DNA of 51,339 bases, taken from positions 1 to 51,339 of the forward strand of contig WHTC01000002.1 in NCBI GenBank assembly GCA_009379795.1, in the 5' to 3' direction. The DNA is from Nitriliruptorales bacterium (GTDB lineage Bacteria > Actinomycetota > Nitriliruptoria > Euzebyales > Egibacteraceae). Each line of letters opens with the position of its first letter. The first letter of the stretch is position 1. This document shows, piece after piece, positions 19,265 through 27,991 of the stretch. The position numbers and the translations under genes are program-made. The notes below the pieces were generated by a model that saw nothing but the letters and a program-made list of their open reading frames with translations, was not told the DNA's origin and did not search any database.

Positions 19265-19417
19265 GAAGGGACCGTCCTTTCGCGAAGGGAAAACGGTCGT
19301 CGGTGGATCTACCCGCTGCGGGCTCGCGCCAGTCCGGTTGGCGGCGGCCGCGAGGCAGCCACTACGCTGCGCCAGGAGAGGTCCACGTCCGAGCACAGAT
19401 GAGGGGACGGCGAGCGG

Positions 19418-19621
19418 ATGGCGGTCATCAAGACGATCGATCTTGTGGGGGTCTCGGGGGACTCCTGGCGGGACGCGGCTCACAAAGCGCTGGAGGAGGC
19501 GTCCAAGACCTTGCGGGGCATCGAGGGCTTCGACGTGCTCGACACGTCAGCGGTCGTGCGGGACAACGAGATCGCCGAGTACCAAACCCACATCCGAATC
19601 CGTTTCCGCATCGAGCGCTGA
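19418..19621 (+). CDS. Dodecin
   Basis: A 67-residue dodecin, the small alpha/beta protein that forms hollow dodecamers storing flavins (and sometimes CoA). It has the typical KTIDLVGVS start, the DAAHKALEEASKTLRGIEG helix and the EIAEYQTHIRIRFRIE strand with the conserved Gln. The start codon is preceded by GAGGGGACGG. It is a monocistronic gene divergent from the GlsB-type gene. Confidence 0.93.
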   Translation: MAVIKTIDLVGVSGDSWRDAAHKALEEASKTLRGIEGFDVLDTSAVVRDNEIAEYQTHIRIRFRIER

Positions 19622-19705
19622 CCGGCGTTTTTCGACCCGCTCCACAAAGCAGAACCCCTACCCCGCTGCCCTCGGCGCGCCACGGCGCATTTCCGCCGGC
19701 CCGCA

Positions 19706-20245
19706 TCAGTAGGGGAAGTACCAAGGAGAGTCATCCGCCTCCTCGACCACGATGGGATAGCGCTCGTCCCACGTCTCTAGCCTCTCCACCGCCACGGCAC
19801 GGGCCCATCTGTTCATAGTCACCGTAAAGGCGTCTAGGAAGCCCACCTGGCCCAGCAGCATCGGCCAGGCTGGTTCCCACTGGTCGAAGAAGCCGACTTC
19901 GGCTGCCCACACGTACGGTTCAGCTTGCACACCAGGGGGTGGAATCAAAGCCATGTTGACTGTCGTGAGTCGTATCAGGCGACTCCGACCGCCGATGCCA
20001 ATTTCGAGTTCGGGGTCGTCGTGACTTGGGGCTGAGCCCGTGGCTCGCGCAATCCACGGAGCGGCGAGCGTGTGCTCTGACCCGGAGTCGATAAGGCCCA
20101 GGGTCCGTTGACTGCCAGACGGACCTTGGACCTCGACGGGGACGATCGGTCTGAGAGGAACGCGTCCAAGTCGCTCCGCCCGTTGCTTTGCCCCGACCGT
20201 AAGGTCCTCGGCATAGGCGTACAGCCAGGGGTGGTCTGGACCCAC
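19706..20245 (-). CDS. Retropepsin-like aspartic protease-fold protein
   Basis: A 179-residue protein with a single retropepsin-like domain: the active-site triad is DSGS (Asp53-Ser56) in GLIDSGSEHTL, and the second conserved element LLGQVGFLDAF lies near the C-terminus. One catalytic aspartate per chain means a homodimer would be required. Substrate unknown. Base composition is clearly less G+C-rich than neighbours, with more A/T third positions, suggesting transfer. It starts four bases after the DUF5678 stop (GTG, weak GGTGGG upstream), so the two are an operon. Confidence 0.75.
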   Translation of the reverse strand: MGPDHPWLYAYAEDLTVGAKQRAERLGRVPLRPIVPVEVQGPSGSQRTLGLIDSGSEHTLAAPWIARATGSAPSHDDPELEIGIGGRSRLIRLTTVNMALIPPPGVQAEPYVWAAEVGFFDQWEPAWPMLLGQVGFLDAFTVTMNRWARAVAVERLETWDERYPIVVEEADDSPWYFPY

Positions 20246-20249
20246 AGCG

Positions 20250-20459
20250 CTAGCCCAAACCCACCAGTTCCTTGTCGTCCTCGGCGGGGAGTCGCGTGAC
20301 GTAGGCGCCCGTTATGTCCCGGCGCTGCAAAGCAGCCACTACCTGGTCGGGTGTGGCGCCAGCTTCCACAACCTTGCCGTCCTTGATGGCTACCCACTTC
20401 CCAGGGAGCTGCTGGACTGCGTCTGTGAGCTGTACGACTCGCGTTCGCTTCGTGGCCAC
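20250..20459 (-). CDS. DUF5678-like small protein
   Basis: A 69-residue protein with the DUF5678 core GKWVAIKDGKVVEAGATPDQVV (split here as GKWVAIKDGKV then VEAGATPDQVV). These small proteins have no known function and are often encoded next to retropepsin-like proteins; that pairing is seen here. The GTG at 20459 is chosen because GGAGGAGG precedes it at ideal distance; a longer reading from 20498 would place that site inside the gene. Same atypical composition as its partner. Confidence 0.7.
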   Translation of the reverse strand: MATKRTRVVQLTDAVQQLPGKWVAIKDGKVVEAGATPDQVVAALQRRDITGAYVTRLPAEDDKELVGLG

Positions 20460-20551
20460 AAGGCGCCTCCTCCAGAGCTTTCCTGCCCAGCGTCGCATTC
20501 AGGCACCTCTCCGTCTAGACCATAGGAGCGGCCGAGGTAGGCGCACGGTAT

Positions 20552-20572
20552 AGGAATTCTCCTAGAATTCCT
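20552..20572. promoter_or_regulatory. Perfect palindrome over the AbrB start region
   Basis: AGGAATTCT (20552-20560), a three-base spacer, and AGAATTCCT (20564-20572) form a 9-base perfect dyad ending two bases before the ATG at 20575. TAGAAT at 20563-20568 inside it has the form and spacing of a -10 box for a leaderless transcript. This is the expected layout of an autoregulatory AbrB/MazE operator that blocks its own promoter. Confidence 0.55.
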
Positions 20573-20574
20573 GG

Positions 20575-20799
20575 ATGCTGGTCCCCTACGGTCCCTCGCC
20601 CATCGGCAAGACTCGTCAAGTGGCCATCCCGGCGGCGCTTATGAGAGCCCTCAACCTGAGCGCCGGGACTCCCCTTCGGCTGCTTCTCCGGGCTCGATCG
20701 CTGCCTCAGTTGGTCCCGGGTTGGAGCGCTGCAGTTCGATCACCCTGCTGCCCGGCCGCGCGTCGAGCAGCATGTCCGCGATCTGCGGGTGGCAGGTGA
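20575..20799 (+). pseudogene. 3'-truncated AbrB/MazE-type antitoxin fragment
   Basis: Residues 9-38 (PIGKTRQVAIPAALMRALNL, then SAGTPL) are a SpoVT-AbrB swapped-hairpin DNA-binding domain. After about residue 38 (base 20690) the frame runs antisense into the 3' part of yhaN and becomes Arg/Ser-rich with no family character, so the second half of the gene is missing. The yhaN stop codon at 20651-20653 lies inside the AbrB domain. No PIN or other toxin gene follows. I read it as an antitoxin remnant left at the edge of the island; expression of the fragment is possible because operator and start are intact. Confidence 0.6.
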
Positions 20800-23700
20800 A
20801 CAGCAGCACCTGATGGTCCTCGGCGACCGAGCCGATCGCGGTGGCCATCCCGCGGGCGCGCTCGGGATCGAAGTTCACCAGCACGTCATCCAGGACGAGC
20901 GGGAGCGGTGCGGCCTGCGTGGCGAAGTCGGCGGCGAGCCCGAAGCGGATGCACAGATACAACTGCTCGGCGGTGCCCCGGCTGAGTGCGCCGGGGTCCA
21001 GGCGCTGCCCGTCGCGGTCGACGACGTCCAGACCGTTCTCGCTGATCACGACCTGCTCGTAGCGCCCGGCGGTCACGCCCGCGAACAGCTCCGACGCCCG
21101 GGCGAGGACGGCCGGCTGGCGTTCGCGCTGGTAGCGGTTGAGCGTCTCCAGCACCAGCGAGCGCGCCAGCGTCAGCCGCTGCCATCCCGCGGTCGCGTCT
21201 CGCAGCTGCTGGCGCACTCCCTCACGCTCAAGGCCGAGGCCAGGAAGGTCGGTGGACTCTTCGAGCGCCCGGACCTGCTGGTGGGCGTCATGATGCCTCC
21301 GGACCGCCTCCTCGCGCTCGGCCTCCAGGCGCACCAGTTCGCCGCGAGCCTGCTCCCGCCTGGCACGCCAGCCGGTGAGATCGCCCTCCGGCAACTCCTC
21401 CAGCACCAGGTCGGCCTCGGGGCCCTCGCCGAGACGGTCGCGGATCCGCGCCTCGCCGCGGGTCAGCCGCTGCCACAGCTGGGCCCGTCGGCCCCCGACC
21501 CCGATTCGGTGGCGGGCGTCCTCCTCGTCGGCCGCCCCGAGCAGGGTGAACACCTCGTCCCGCGCCTCGATGCGAGCCTTGAGGCGCTGCTCGGCCGCGG
21601 ACAGCCGGCTCTCGGCGTCCGCGAGGTGGCCCTGCAGGTTGGTCCGGTCCCGACGCAGGGCGGCGTCATCGGTCGTGCGCTCGTGCAGCAGCGTCAGTGC
21701 GGAGAGCAGGTCGTCGGGTCCCGCCGGCGTGTCCAGCCCGCTGGTCTGGAGAGCGAACGCCACGCGCTGCTCGAACTTCCGGGTCGTGCGCTCGATCTCA
21801 CCGGCCTCGGCCTCGGTGGCCTCCAGTTGGCGCACCATGCTGCGGACGCGCTCAACCGAGGAGAAGAAGTCCAGGACGCCTTGCGGGCTGAGCGCCGCGG
21901 GCACCCCGTGGTCCACCTTCCAGGTCACCCAGTGCTCGGCTGCCTCCCGGTCGGCGGCCGCCGCCTCCTGGGCATCCGTCCGGAGCTCGGTCAAGTGCCG
22001 CTCGGCCGTGCGGCGCGCGGCGCTCGCCTCGGTGAGCGCCCGAGCCAGCCGGTCCGCGTCGCGTCGCGACTCGCGATGCTGGGTGACCAGTGCGCCGCGC
22101 TCCTCGACGTCGAGGGGCGCGGGCAGCGGTGGCAGGTCGAGCTGGCGGGCCAGCGTGGCGACCTCCTCGCGGAGCCGGGTGGCCGCCTGCCGTCGCGTTT
22201 CGACCTCGCCGGCGGCCTCCCGGGTGTGCTTCTGCATGGCGGCCCGGGCACCGGTCGCCCGGGGGCCGGGGTGCCGCATGACCGGCCGCAGCGCCAGGGC
22301 CGCCAGCGCGAGCAGCAAGAACCCCGAGGCGCCGGTGCCCGCGGCCACCACGAGCTGGTCGGTGAGGAAGGCCGAGACCCCGCCCGCGACCAGCAGCAGC
22401 CCGAGGACGAGCAGCGCCGGCCGGAGCCAGGCGGGCACCCCTACCAGCGATGATTTGGCGCCCCTCGCGGAGACCCGTAGGTCCTCCAGGGCACGCGCCG
22501 CCACATCGTAGCGAGCCGATGCCCAGCCGTGGTCGGTCAGCTTGGCGCGCAGGCGGCGGATGCACGCCTCCTGCTCGTCCAGCCGCTCAGGGCCGGGGAT
22601 CCCGGAGAAGCGCCGGAGTGCCTCCTGCAGCCGTCGCTCCTCGGCTGCTGCCGTATCCACCTTGGCCCTGGCCCGCTCCACGTCCTCGTCCAGCTGGGCG
22701 TGCCGGGCAGCCGCTCGGTCCGCGTCGGCGCCGAGCGCCCGGACCTCTTCGGCGGTTGGGATCGAGCGGTCCAAGCCGGCGGCCCGCTCCCGATCCCACT
22801 CCGGCCCCAGCCGGGCCAGCTCCTCATGCAACTCCGCCTGCTCCTGGCGCCGCATGCGCTCCACCTCGCCGCCGCGGGCGAGTGCCCGCTGGTACGCCGA
22901 GTGCTCGACGAACAGCGCGTCGGCGTCCTCGGCGACCGCGGCCAGCCGGTTGTCCGGCTGCAGCTGGTCCACCTGTCGCTCGAGCTCTCCCAATTCGTAC
23001 CGCCGGTCGTCGTAGGCCGTCCGCGCTCCCGCGACCTCGCCGGAGATGCGCTCCAGGCGGGACTCGATGTCCTCGGGCACCTCCTCGACGACCTCGAGGC
23101 CGTCCAACTCGCGCCGCGCCTCGGCCGTCTCGGTCCACTCGGGCCACAGATCCAGCAGCGCCGAGGTGCGCTCGACGGCGGCACGTTCCTCGCGCAGCCG
23201 GCCCGCGAGCCGTTCCAACTCGCGCGCCCAGTGCCGCTCGGTGTCCCAGACCTGCTCGTGGCCGGAGGCCACGCGCGCCGCCTCCGCCACCCGCTCGTCC
23301 AGACGGCGTAACCGCTCGGCGAGCCGCGGGATCTCCGCCCCGTCGATCTGCGGCCGCAGCAACAGCTCGCGGCGCCGGTCGAGCTTGCCCATGACCTGCC
23401 GGGCCGAGCGCCCGGCGCCCAGGACCCCGGCGCTGAAGATGCGTTCGCGCACGGCGTTGGTGTCCAGCGTCCCCAGGGATTCGAGTTCGCTGAGACTGAA
23501 CGCGAACAGGTTGTGGAAGACCTCGGCGTCAGCCTGGCCGACCAGGCGCCCGAGGTCGGCGGCGGCGCCTTCGCGGCCATCGGGCAGTGTCAGGCGGAAG
23601 TTGCGGGCGCCGCGGTAACGCTCGAGAGTGTAGGCGCCGTTGTCGTCCGCGAGGAACAGACGGCCGCCGTGACGCCCGCCGTGCACAGGCGCGTAGGACC

Positions 23701-23875
23701 GCTCCGGGTCGCGCCGGTCGGCGAACCCGAACAGCAACGACCGCAGGTAGGCCAGCAGGGTGCTCTTGCCCGCCTCGTTGGGTCCGAGGACGATCGTCAG
23801 GCCGGGCGGCAGGTCCTCAACCGCGTAGCCACTGAAGACCCCGAAGCCGTCGATGTGCCAACCGGTGATTCTCAT
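20651..23875 (-). CDS. yhaN: YhaN/SbcC-like ATPase with membrane segment
   Basis: A 1074-residue SMC-like ATPase. Walker A GPNEAGKST is at residues 31-39; long Glu/Arg/Ala-rich coiled coils flank a hydrophobic double-helix segment at about residues 480-530; the C-terminal half has the signature LSRGTAEQLYLCIRFGL and Walker B LPLVLDDVLVNFD. Membrane helices inside the coiled coil are typical of the YhaN group rather than SbcC. With YhaO it would process DNA ends. ATG overlaps the yhaO stop (ATGA). The last about 20 residues (EAAIEPGEAAEGESRRSG) run into the AbrB remnant and may not be ancestral. Confidence 0.88.
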   Translation of the reverse strand: MRITGWHIDGFGVFSGYAVEDLPPGLTIVLGPNEAGKSTLLAYLRSLLFGFADRRDPERSYAPVHGGRHGGRLFLADDNGAYTLERYRGARNFRLTLPDGREGAAADLGRLVGQADAEVFHNLFAFSLSELESLGTLDTNAVRERIFSAGVLGAGRSARQVMGKLDRRRELLLRPQIDGAEIPRLAERLRRLDERVAEAARVASGHEQVWDTERHWARELERLAGRLREERAAVERTSALLDLWPEWTETAEARRELDGLEVVEEVPEDIESRLERISGEVAGARTAYDDRRYELGELERQVDQLQPDNRLAAVAEDADALFVEHSAYQRALARGGEVERMRRQEQAELHEELARLGPEWDRERAAGLDRSIPTAEEVRALGADADRAAARHAQLDEDVERARAKVDTAAAEERRLQEALRRFSGIPGPERLDEQEACIRRLRAKLTDHGWASARYDVAARALEDLRVSARGAKSSLVGVPAWLRPALLVLGLLLVAGGVSAFLTDQLVVAAGTGASGFLLLALAALALRPVMRHPGPRATGARAAMQKHTREAAGEVETRRQAATRLREEVATLARQLDLPPLPAPLDVEERGALVTQHRESRRDADRLARALTEASAARRTAERHLTELRTDAQEAAAADREAAEHWVTWKVDHGVPAALSPQGVLDFFSSVERVRSMVRQLEATEAEAGEIERTTRKFEQRVAFALQTSGLDTPAGPDDLLSALTLLHERTTDDAALRRDRTNLQGHLADAESRLSAAEQRLKARIEARDEVFTLLGAADEEDARHRIGVGGRRAQLWQRLTRGEARIRDRLGEGPEADLVLEELPEGDLTGWRARREQARGELVRLEAEREEAVRRHHDAHQQVRALEESTDLPGLGLEREGVRQQLRDATAGWQRLTLARSLVLETLNRYQRERQPAVLARASELFAGVTAGRYEQVVISENGLDVVDRDGQRLDPGALSRGTAEQLYLCIRFGLAADFATQAAPLPLVLDDVLVNFDPERARGMATAIGSVAEDHQVLLFTCHPQIADMLLDARPGSRVIELQRSNPGPTEAAIEPGEAAEGESRRSG

Positions 23876-25143
23876 TGTTCCACCGTGGCCAGTAGCGAGA
23901 TCGCGAGCTCGACCATCTCCTGCCATCGGAGCGGATCGGTCGTATCCGGCAGTTCTCCCAGCGCCGTCTCCAGACCCGGAACGCGCAGGGCGGTGAGATG
24001 GCGACCGGCGAAGGTGTCCAGGCGCCGAGGGTCGGCGGCCAACTCGCTCGCCATCGCCAGGACCTCGGCGGGGAAGTCGCCTCGCCCGCGCATGCTCTCC
24101 AGCTCGAGGTTCGGGCGGGTGGCGTCCCGCACCCGGTCCCACCAGACGAATGGCTCCTCGAGACCGGCCTCGTCCCGCAATTGCTGGCGCAGTTCGACGA
24201 GCGCACTGTCCCGGCGCAGTTCGTCGGCGGCCGGCCCGGTGCCGGTCAGCGTGCCGCGCATCAGCAGGCAGCGCCCGCCGGCATCTCGCAATGTGTCGGC
24301 GGCGGCGGCCTGCAGCGCCTGGCGTACGTCGATCAGGTCCCGGAATCCGTCGACCGCGATCTCCACCTCGACGAGACGGACGCTGTCCAGGGCGACGAAC
24401 TCCGGCGTCCGCACCATCCCGTCGTCGACCTCGACGACCAGCGCCCCGTGCGCGCCCTGCTCGCTCGGCTCGGGCTTGCGCCCCTGCGTGGTGCCCGGAT
24501 AGACGATCCAGGGGTCGCCGTGGCGCAGCACGCGCCGCTCGTGCGCGTGGCCCAGCGCCCAGTAGTCCAGACCCACCTGCTCCAGATCGGTCATGGTGCA
24601 GGGGCTGGCCGGCGGGCCCGGGCCGGCTCCCGTGAGCGAGCAATGCAGCACGCCGATGTGGAACCCGGGCGTCTCAGGCGGCCGGAAGCGCCGCGCCAGG
24701 TTCTCGGGCACCTCCCGTGCGGCGAAGCTGATCCCGTGAACCGTGGCCAGGATCTCCCCGCCCCGCTCCACGGTCACCGATCCGGCTTCGTCCGCACCGA
24801 ACAGGGTCACCCCGTCCGGCCAGTGCGGCAGGGCCGACCAGCCGGTCTCGATCGGGTCGTGGTTGCCGTGCACCAGGAAGCAGGCGATCCCCTCGCGGCT
24901 GAGCCGCTCGAGGCCGCGTCGCAGCGCGACCTGGGCGCGGATGCCCCGCTCGGGGCCGTCGTACACGTCGCCGGCCAGGATGACGAAGTCCACTTGCCGA
25001 TCGAGGGCCACATCGACGAGTGCGTCCAGAGCCCGCATGGACGCGTCGCGCAGCGTCGTCGCCACGACGGGCGGCGCCGGGAGCAGCCCCTCGAAGGGCG
25101 TGTCGAGATGCAGATCGGCGGCATGGATGAAGCGGAACCGCAC
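23872..25143 (-). CDS. yhaO: DNA repair exonuclease, YhaO/SbcD-like metallophosphoesterase
   Basis: A 423-residue calcineurin-like nuclease. Metal-binding motifs: DLHLD with Asp10 and His12, LAGDVYD, HGNHDP and GHAHERR. It would be the Mn-dependent nuclease partner of the YhaN ATPase, as in the SbcD/SbcC and Mre11/Rad50 pairs. The GTG at 25143 is chosen because the first strand [11 protein letters not shown] begins there and GAGAGG lies just upstream; the longer frame is a shadow. It is divergent from purA across 240 bases. Confidence 0.9.
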   Translation of the reverse strand: MRFRFIHAADLHLDTPFEGLLPAPPVVATTLRDASMRALDALVDVALDRQVDFVILAGDVYDGPERGIRAQVALRRGLERLSREGIACFLVHGNHDPIETGWSALPHWPDGVTLFGADEAGSVTVERGGEILATVHGISFAAREVPENLARRFRPPETPGFHIGVLHCSLTGAGPGPPASPCTMTDLEQVGLDYWALGHAHERRVLRHGDPWIVYPGTTQGRKPEPSEQGAHGALVVEVDDGMVRTPEFVALDSVRLVEVEIAVDGFRDLIDVRQALQAAAADTLRDAGGRCLLMRGTLTGTGPAADELRRDSALVELRQQLRDEAGLEEPFVWWDRVRDATRPNLELESMRGRGDFPAEVLAMASELAADPRRLDTFAGRHLTALRVPGLETALGELPDTTDPLRWQEMVELAISLLATVEQ

Positions 25144-25340
25144 AACATCCTCTCGCGTCAGGGTCGGGCGAGGTTGGGCGCCGGGCGCGCGGGGCTGTCC
25201 GGCCCGTCGGCCCGCGGCGCCCGCGCATCGCGCACCCCGGGACTGTATCGCCGTCCCCGCCCCGTCACTGCGGCCACCGGGTCCTGGCAGCCGGGGCGAC
25301 AGGGGACGGGCAGTGGCGCCTCGGACATCGGGACGGTGCG

Positions 25341-25346
25341 TAGGAT
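25341..25346 (+). promoter_or_regulatory. Candidate -10 box of purA
   Basis: TAGGAT, a common actinobacterial -10 form, lies 37 bases before the purA ATG and would give a leader of about 30 bases containing the GGGAGG Shine-Dalgarno. No convincing -35 box was seen. Confidence 0.3.
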
Positions 25347-25383
25347 GCGGGGCGGCAGTCGTCGTCACAGGGAGGTCTGCGCC

Positions 25384-26661
25384 ATGCCCGCGCACGTCAT
25401 CGTCGGTACCCAGTGGGGTGACGAAGGCAAGGGTAAGGCGACGGATCTCCTTGCCGACGACGTCGAGTACGTGGTGCGCTACCAGGGCGGCAATAACGCC
25501 GGTCACACGATCCTGGTGGGCGACCGGTTACTGAAGCTGCATCTGGTGCCCTCCGGCGTGCTGTACCCGCATGTCACGCCGGTCATCGGCGATGGCGTCG
25601 TCCTGGACCCCGGCGTCCTCCTGGACGAGCTCGACGGGCTGGTCGAGCAGGGCGTCGATGTCAGCCACCTGGCGATCAGCGGCAACGCTCATCTGATCAT
25701 GCCGTACCACCGGGAACTGGACCGGCTCACCGAGCGCCACCTCGGCCGGCAGAAGCTGGGAACGACCAAGCGCGGGATCGGCCCCACCTACGCCGACAAG
25801 GCGGCGAGGGTGGGGCTGCGGGTCCAGGATCTGTACGACATGAAGATCTTCCGCCAGAAGCTCGACGTCGTGCTGAAGGAGAAGAACGCGATCCTGTCGC
25901 GCGTCTACAATCGCCTGCCGATGCGGGCGGTGGACATCGAAACCGAGTACACGGTCTACGCGGAGCGCCTGCGCCCCTACATCATGGACACGGTCTCCAT
26001 GCTGCATGAGGCGCTGGAGCGGCAGGAGACGATCCTGCTGGAGGGCGCGCAGGGGACGCTGCTCGATCTGGACCACGGCACCTATCCGTTCGTCACCTCC
26101 TCCAACCCCGTGGCCGGTGGGGCGTTGACCGGGGCGGGCCTGGGCCCCCGGGACATCGACCGGGTGATCGGCATCACCAAGGCCTACGTCACCAGGGTGG
26201 GATCGGGTCCGTTCCCCACCGAACTCCACGACGACCTGGCCGAGCATCTCGTGCGTGCGGGCCACGAGCACGGCACCACCACCGGCCGGCGGCGGCGGGT
26301 GGGCTGGTTCGACGCGGTGCTGATCCGCTACGCCGGTCGCGTCAACGGGCTCACCGAGCATTTTCTCACGAAACTGGACGTGCTCAGTGAGTTGGACACC
26401 CTGAAGGTCTGCCGCGCCTACCGCTACCAGGACGAGGAATACGAGCACTTCCCGCCGCACCAGTCGATCTTCCACCACGCCCGGCCGGTCTACGAGGAGC
26501 TGCCAGGGTGGTGGGAGGATCTCACCGGCGTGACGGAGTACGCCAAGCTGCCACGCAACGCCCAGGCGTTCGTCGACCGGCTGGAGGAGCTGTCGCGGGT
26601 GCCGATCCGCTACGTGTCGGTCGGTCCCGCCCGTAGCCAGACTCTGGAGCGCCATTCGTGA
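25384..26661 (+). CDS. purA: Adenylosuccinate synthetase
   Basis: Joins IMP and aspartate with GTP to form adenylosuccinate, the first step from IMP to AMP. 425 residues, the usual bacterial length. The signature [11 protein letters not shown] spans residues 8-18 with catalytic Asp13; His41 is in [24 protein letters not shown] and the [11 protein letters not shown] and [11 protein letters not shown] segments follow. GGGAGG precedes the ATG. It heads the run of pur genes on the plus strand; purD begins 28 bases after its stop. Confidence 0.98.
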   Translation: MPAHVIVGTQWGDEGKGKATDLLADDVEYVVRYQGGNNAGHTILVGDRLLKLHLVPSGVLYPHVTPVIGDGVVLDPGVLLDELDGLVEQGVDVSHLAISGNAHLIMPYHRELDRLTERHLGRQKLGTTKRGIGPTYADKAARVGLRVQDLYDMKIFRQKLDVVLKEKNAILSRVYNRLPMRAVDIETEYTVYAERLRPYIMDTVSMLHEALERQETILLEGAQGTLLDLDHGTYPFVTSSNPVAGGALTGAGLGPRDIDRVIGITKAYVTRVGSGPFPTELHDDLAEHLVRAGHEHGTTTGRRRRVGWFDAVLIRYAGRVNGLTEHFLTKLDVLSELDTLKVCRAYRYQDEEYEHFPPHQSIFHHARPVYEELPGWWEDLTGVTEYAKLPRNAQAFVDRLEELSRVPIRYVSVGPARSQTLERHS

Positions 26662-26689
26662 TCCGCCCCCTCAACCCTGCGCTGCTGCC

Positions 26690-27991
26690 ATGAGGGTCCT
26701 CGTCGTCGGCGGGGGTGGTCGCGAGCATGCCCTGTGCTGGCGGCTGGCATCGTCGGTCACGGTGGAGGAGGTGCTGTGCGCCCCGGGCAACGTCGGCATC
26801 GCCGAGATCGCCCGGCGCCGGCAGATCGACCCCCTGGACGCCGCCGCGGTCACCCGCGGGGCCCTCGAGGAGGACGTCGACCTGGTCGTGGTCGGCCCCG
26901 AGGCGCCGCTGGTCGCGGGGGCGGCCGATGCGCTCGCCGAGGCCGGCGTGCCGGTGTTCGGCCCATCCGCGGATGCCGCGCGGCTGGAGTCGAGCAAGTC
27001 CTTCGCGAAGCGGGTGATGGCCGAGGCGGGCGTGCCCACCGCGGCGTCCTGGGCGGGCGGCGATGTCAGCGAGGCGCTCGCGGCGCTCGACCGCTTCGGC
27101 CCGCCGTACGTCGTCAAGGCAGACGGTCTGGCGGCCGGCAAGGGCGTGGTCGTCGCCCACGACCGCGGCCAGGCTGAGGCCGCCGTGCGGGCAGCGCTGG
27201 AGCAGCGGGTGTTCGGCGACGCGGGCGCCACGCTGATCGTCGAGTCGTTCCTGGACGGACCCGAGGTCAGCGTCTTCGCCCTGACCGACGGGGACAGCGT
27301 GCTGGTCCTGCAGGCCGCGCAGGACTTCAAACGGGTCGGTGACCGCGACGAGGGTCCCAACACCGGCGGCATGGGCGCCTACTGCCCCGTCCCGGCTGTC
27401 AGCCCTGAGCTCATCGAGCGGTTGCGCGGGGAGGTCTTCGAGCCGGTGCTCGGCGCTCTGCGCGCCAGGGGTGTCCGCTATGTCGGCGTGCTGTACGCCG
27501 GTCTGGTCCTGACCCCGCACGGCCCGCAGGTGCTGGAGTTCAACGCCCGTTTCGGCGACCCCGAGACCCAGGTGGTCCTGCCGCGGCTGCGTTCGGACCT
27601 GGCCGCGCTGCTGGCCGCGTGTGCGCACCGGGAGTTGGGCGGCATCCGCCCGCCGATCTGGGACCACCGCCCTTGCGTCGGCGTCGTGCTCGCATCCGGC
27701 GGGTATCCGGGGAAGTACCCGACCGGGCTGCCGATCACTGGGTTGGACGAGGCAGCCGCCATGGCCGACGTCGCCGTCTTCCACGCGGGGACGCGACGGG
27801 ACGGGGAGGACATCGTGACTGCTGGCGGGCGCGTGCTGTGCGTCTCCGCGCTGGGCGACACGATCGAGGACGCCCGGGCCCGCGCCTACCAGGCCGCGGC
27901 GTGCATCCACTTCGACGGCGTGCAGTACCGGCGCGATATCGCGGCCCGCGTCACCGCCAGCTTTCCACAGGCGGCCGAGGCGCGATCATGA
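26690..27991 (+). CDS. purD: Phosphoribosylamine-glycine ligase
   Basis: Catalyses the second step of purine synthesis, ATP-dependent joining of glycine to phosphoribosylamine. 433 residues with the N-terminal GGGGREHALCWRLA nucleotide-like fold, the ATP-grasp domain (VKADGLAAGKGVVVA, then VEEFLDG-like ESFLDGPEVS) and GGMGAYCPVP, ending in the standard C-terminal domain (CVGVVLASGGYPG). It overlaps the alcohol dehydrogenase start by four bases (ATGA). Confidence 0.97.
   Translation: MRVLVVGGGGREHALCWRLASSVTVEEVLCAPGNVGIAEIARRRQIDPLDAAAVTRGALEEDVDLVVVGPEAPLVAGAADALAEAGVPVFGPSADAARLESSKSFAKRVMAEAGVPTAASWAGGDVSEALAALDRFGPPYVVKADGLAAGKGVVVAHDRGQAEAAVRAALEQRVFGDAGATLIVESFLDGPEVSVFALTDGDSVLVLQAAQDFKRVGDRDEGPNTGGMGAYCPVPAVSPELIERLRGEVFEPVLGALRARGVRYVGVLYAGLVLTPHGPQVLEFNARFGDPETQVVLPRLRSDLAALLAACAHRELGGIRPPIWDHRPCVGVVLASGGYPGKYPTGLPITGLDEAAAMADVAVFHAGTRRDGEDIVTAGGRVLCVSALGDTIEDARARAYQAAACIHFDGVQYRRDIAARVTASFPQAAEARS

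Noticed and set aside
20575-20799. Active AbrB-PIN toxin-antitoxin locus
   Set aside because: The AbrB domain is cut short and no PIN or other toxin frame follows on either strand.
23876-24643. 256-residue N-terminal extension of YhaN
   Set aside because: It lies antisense-frame within yhaO; the ATPase begins normally at [12 protein letters not shown] with the ATGA overlap.
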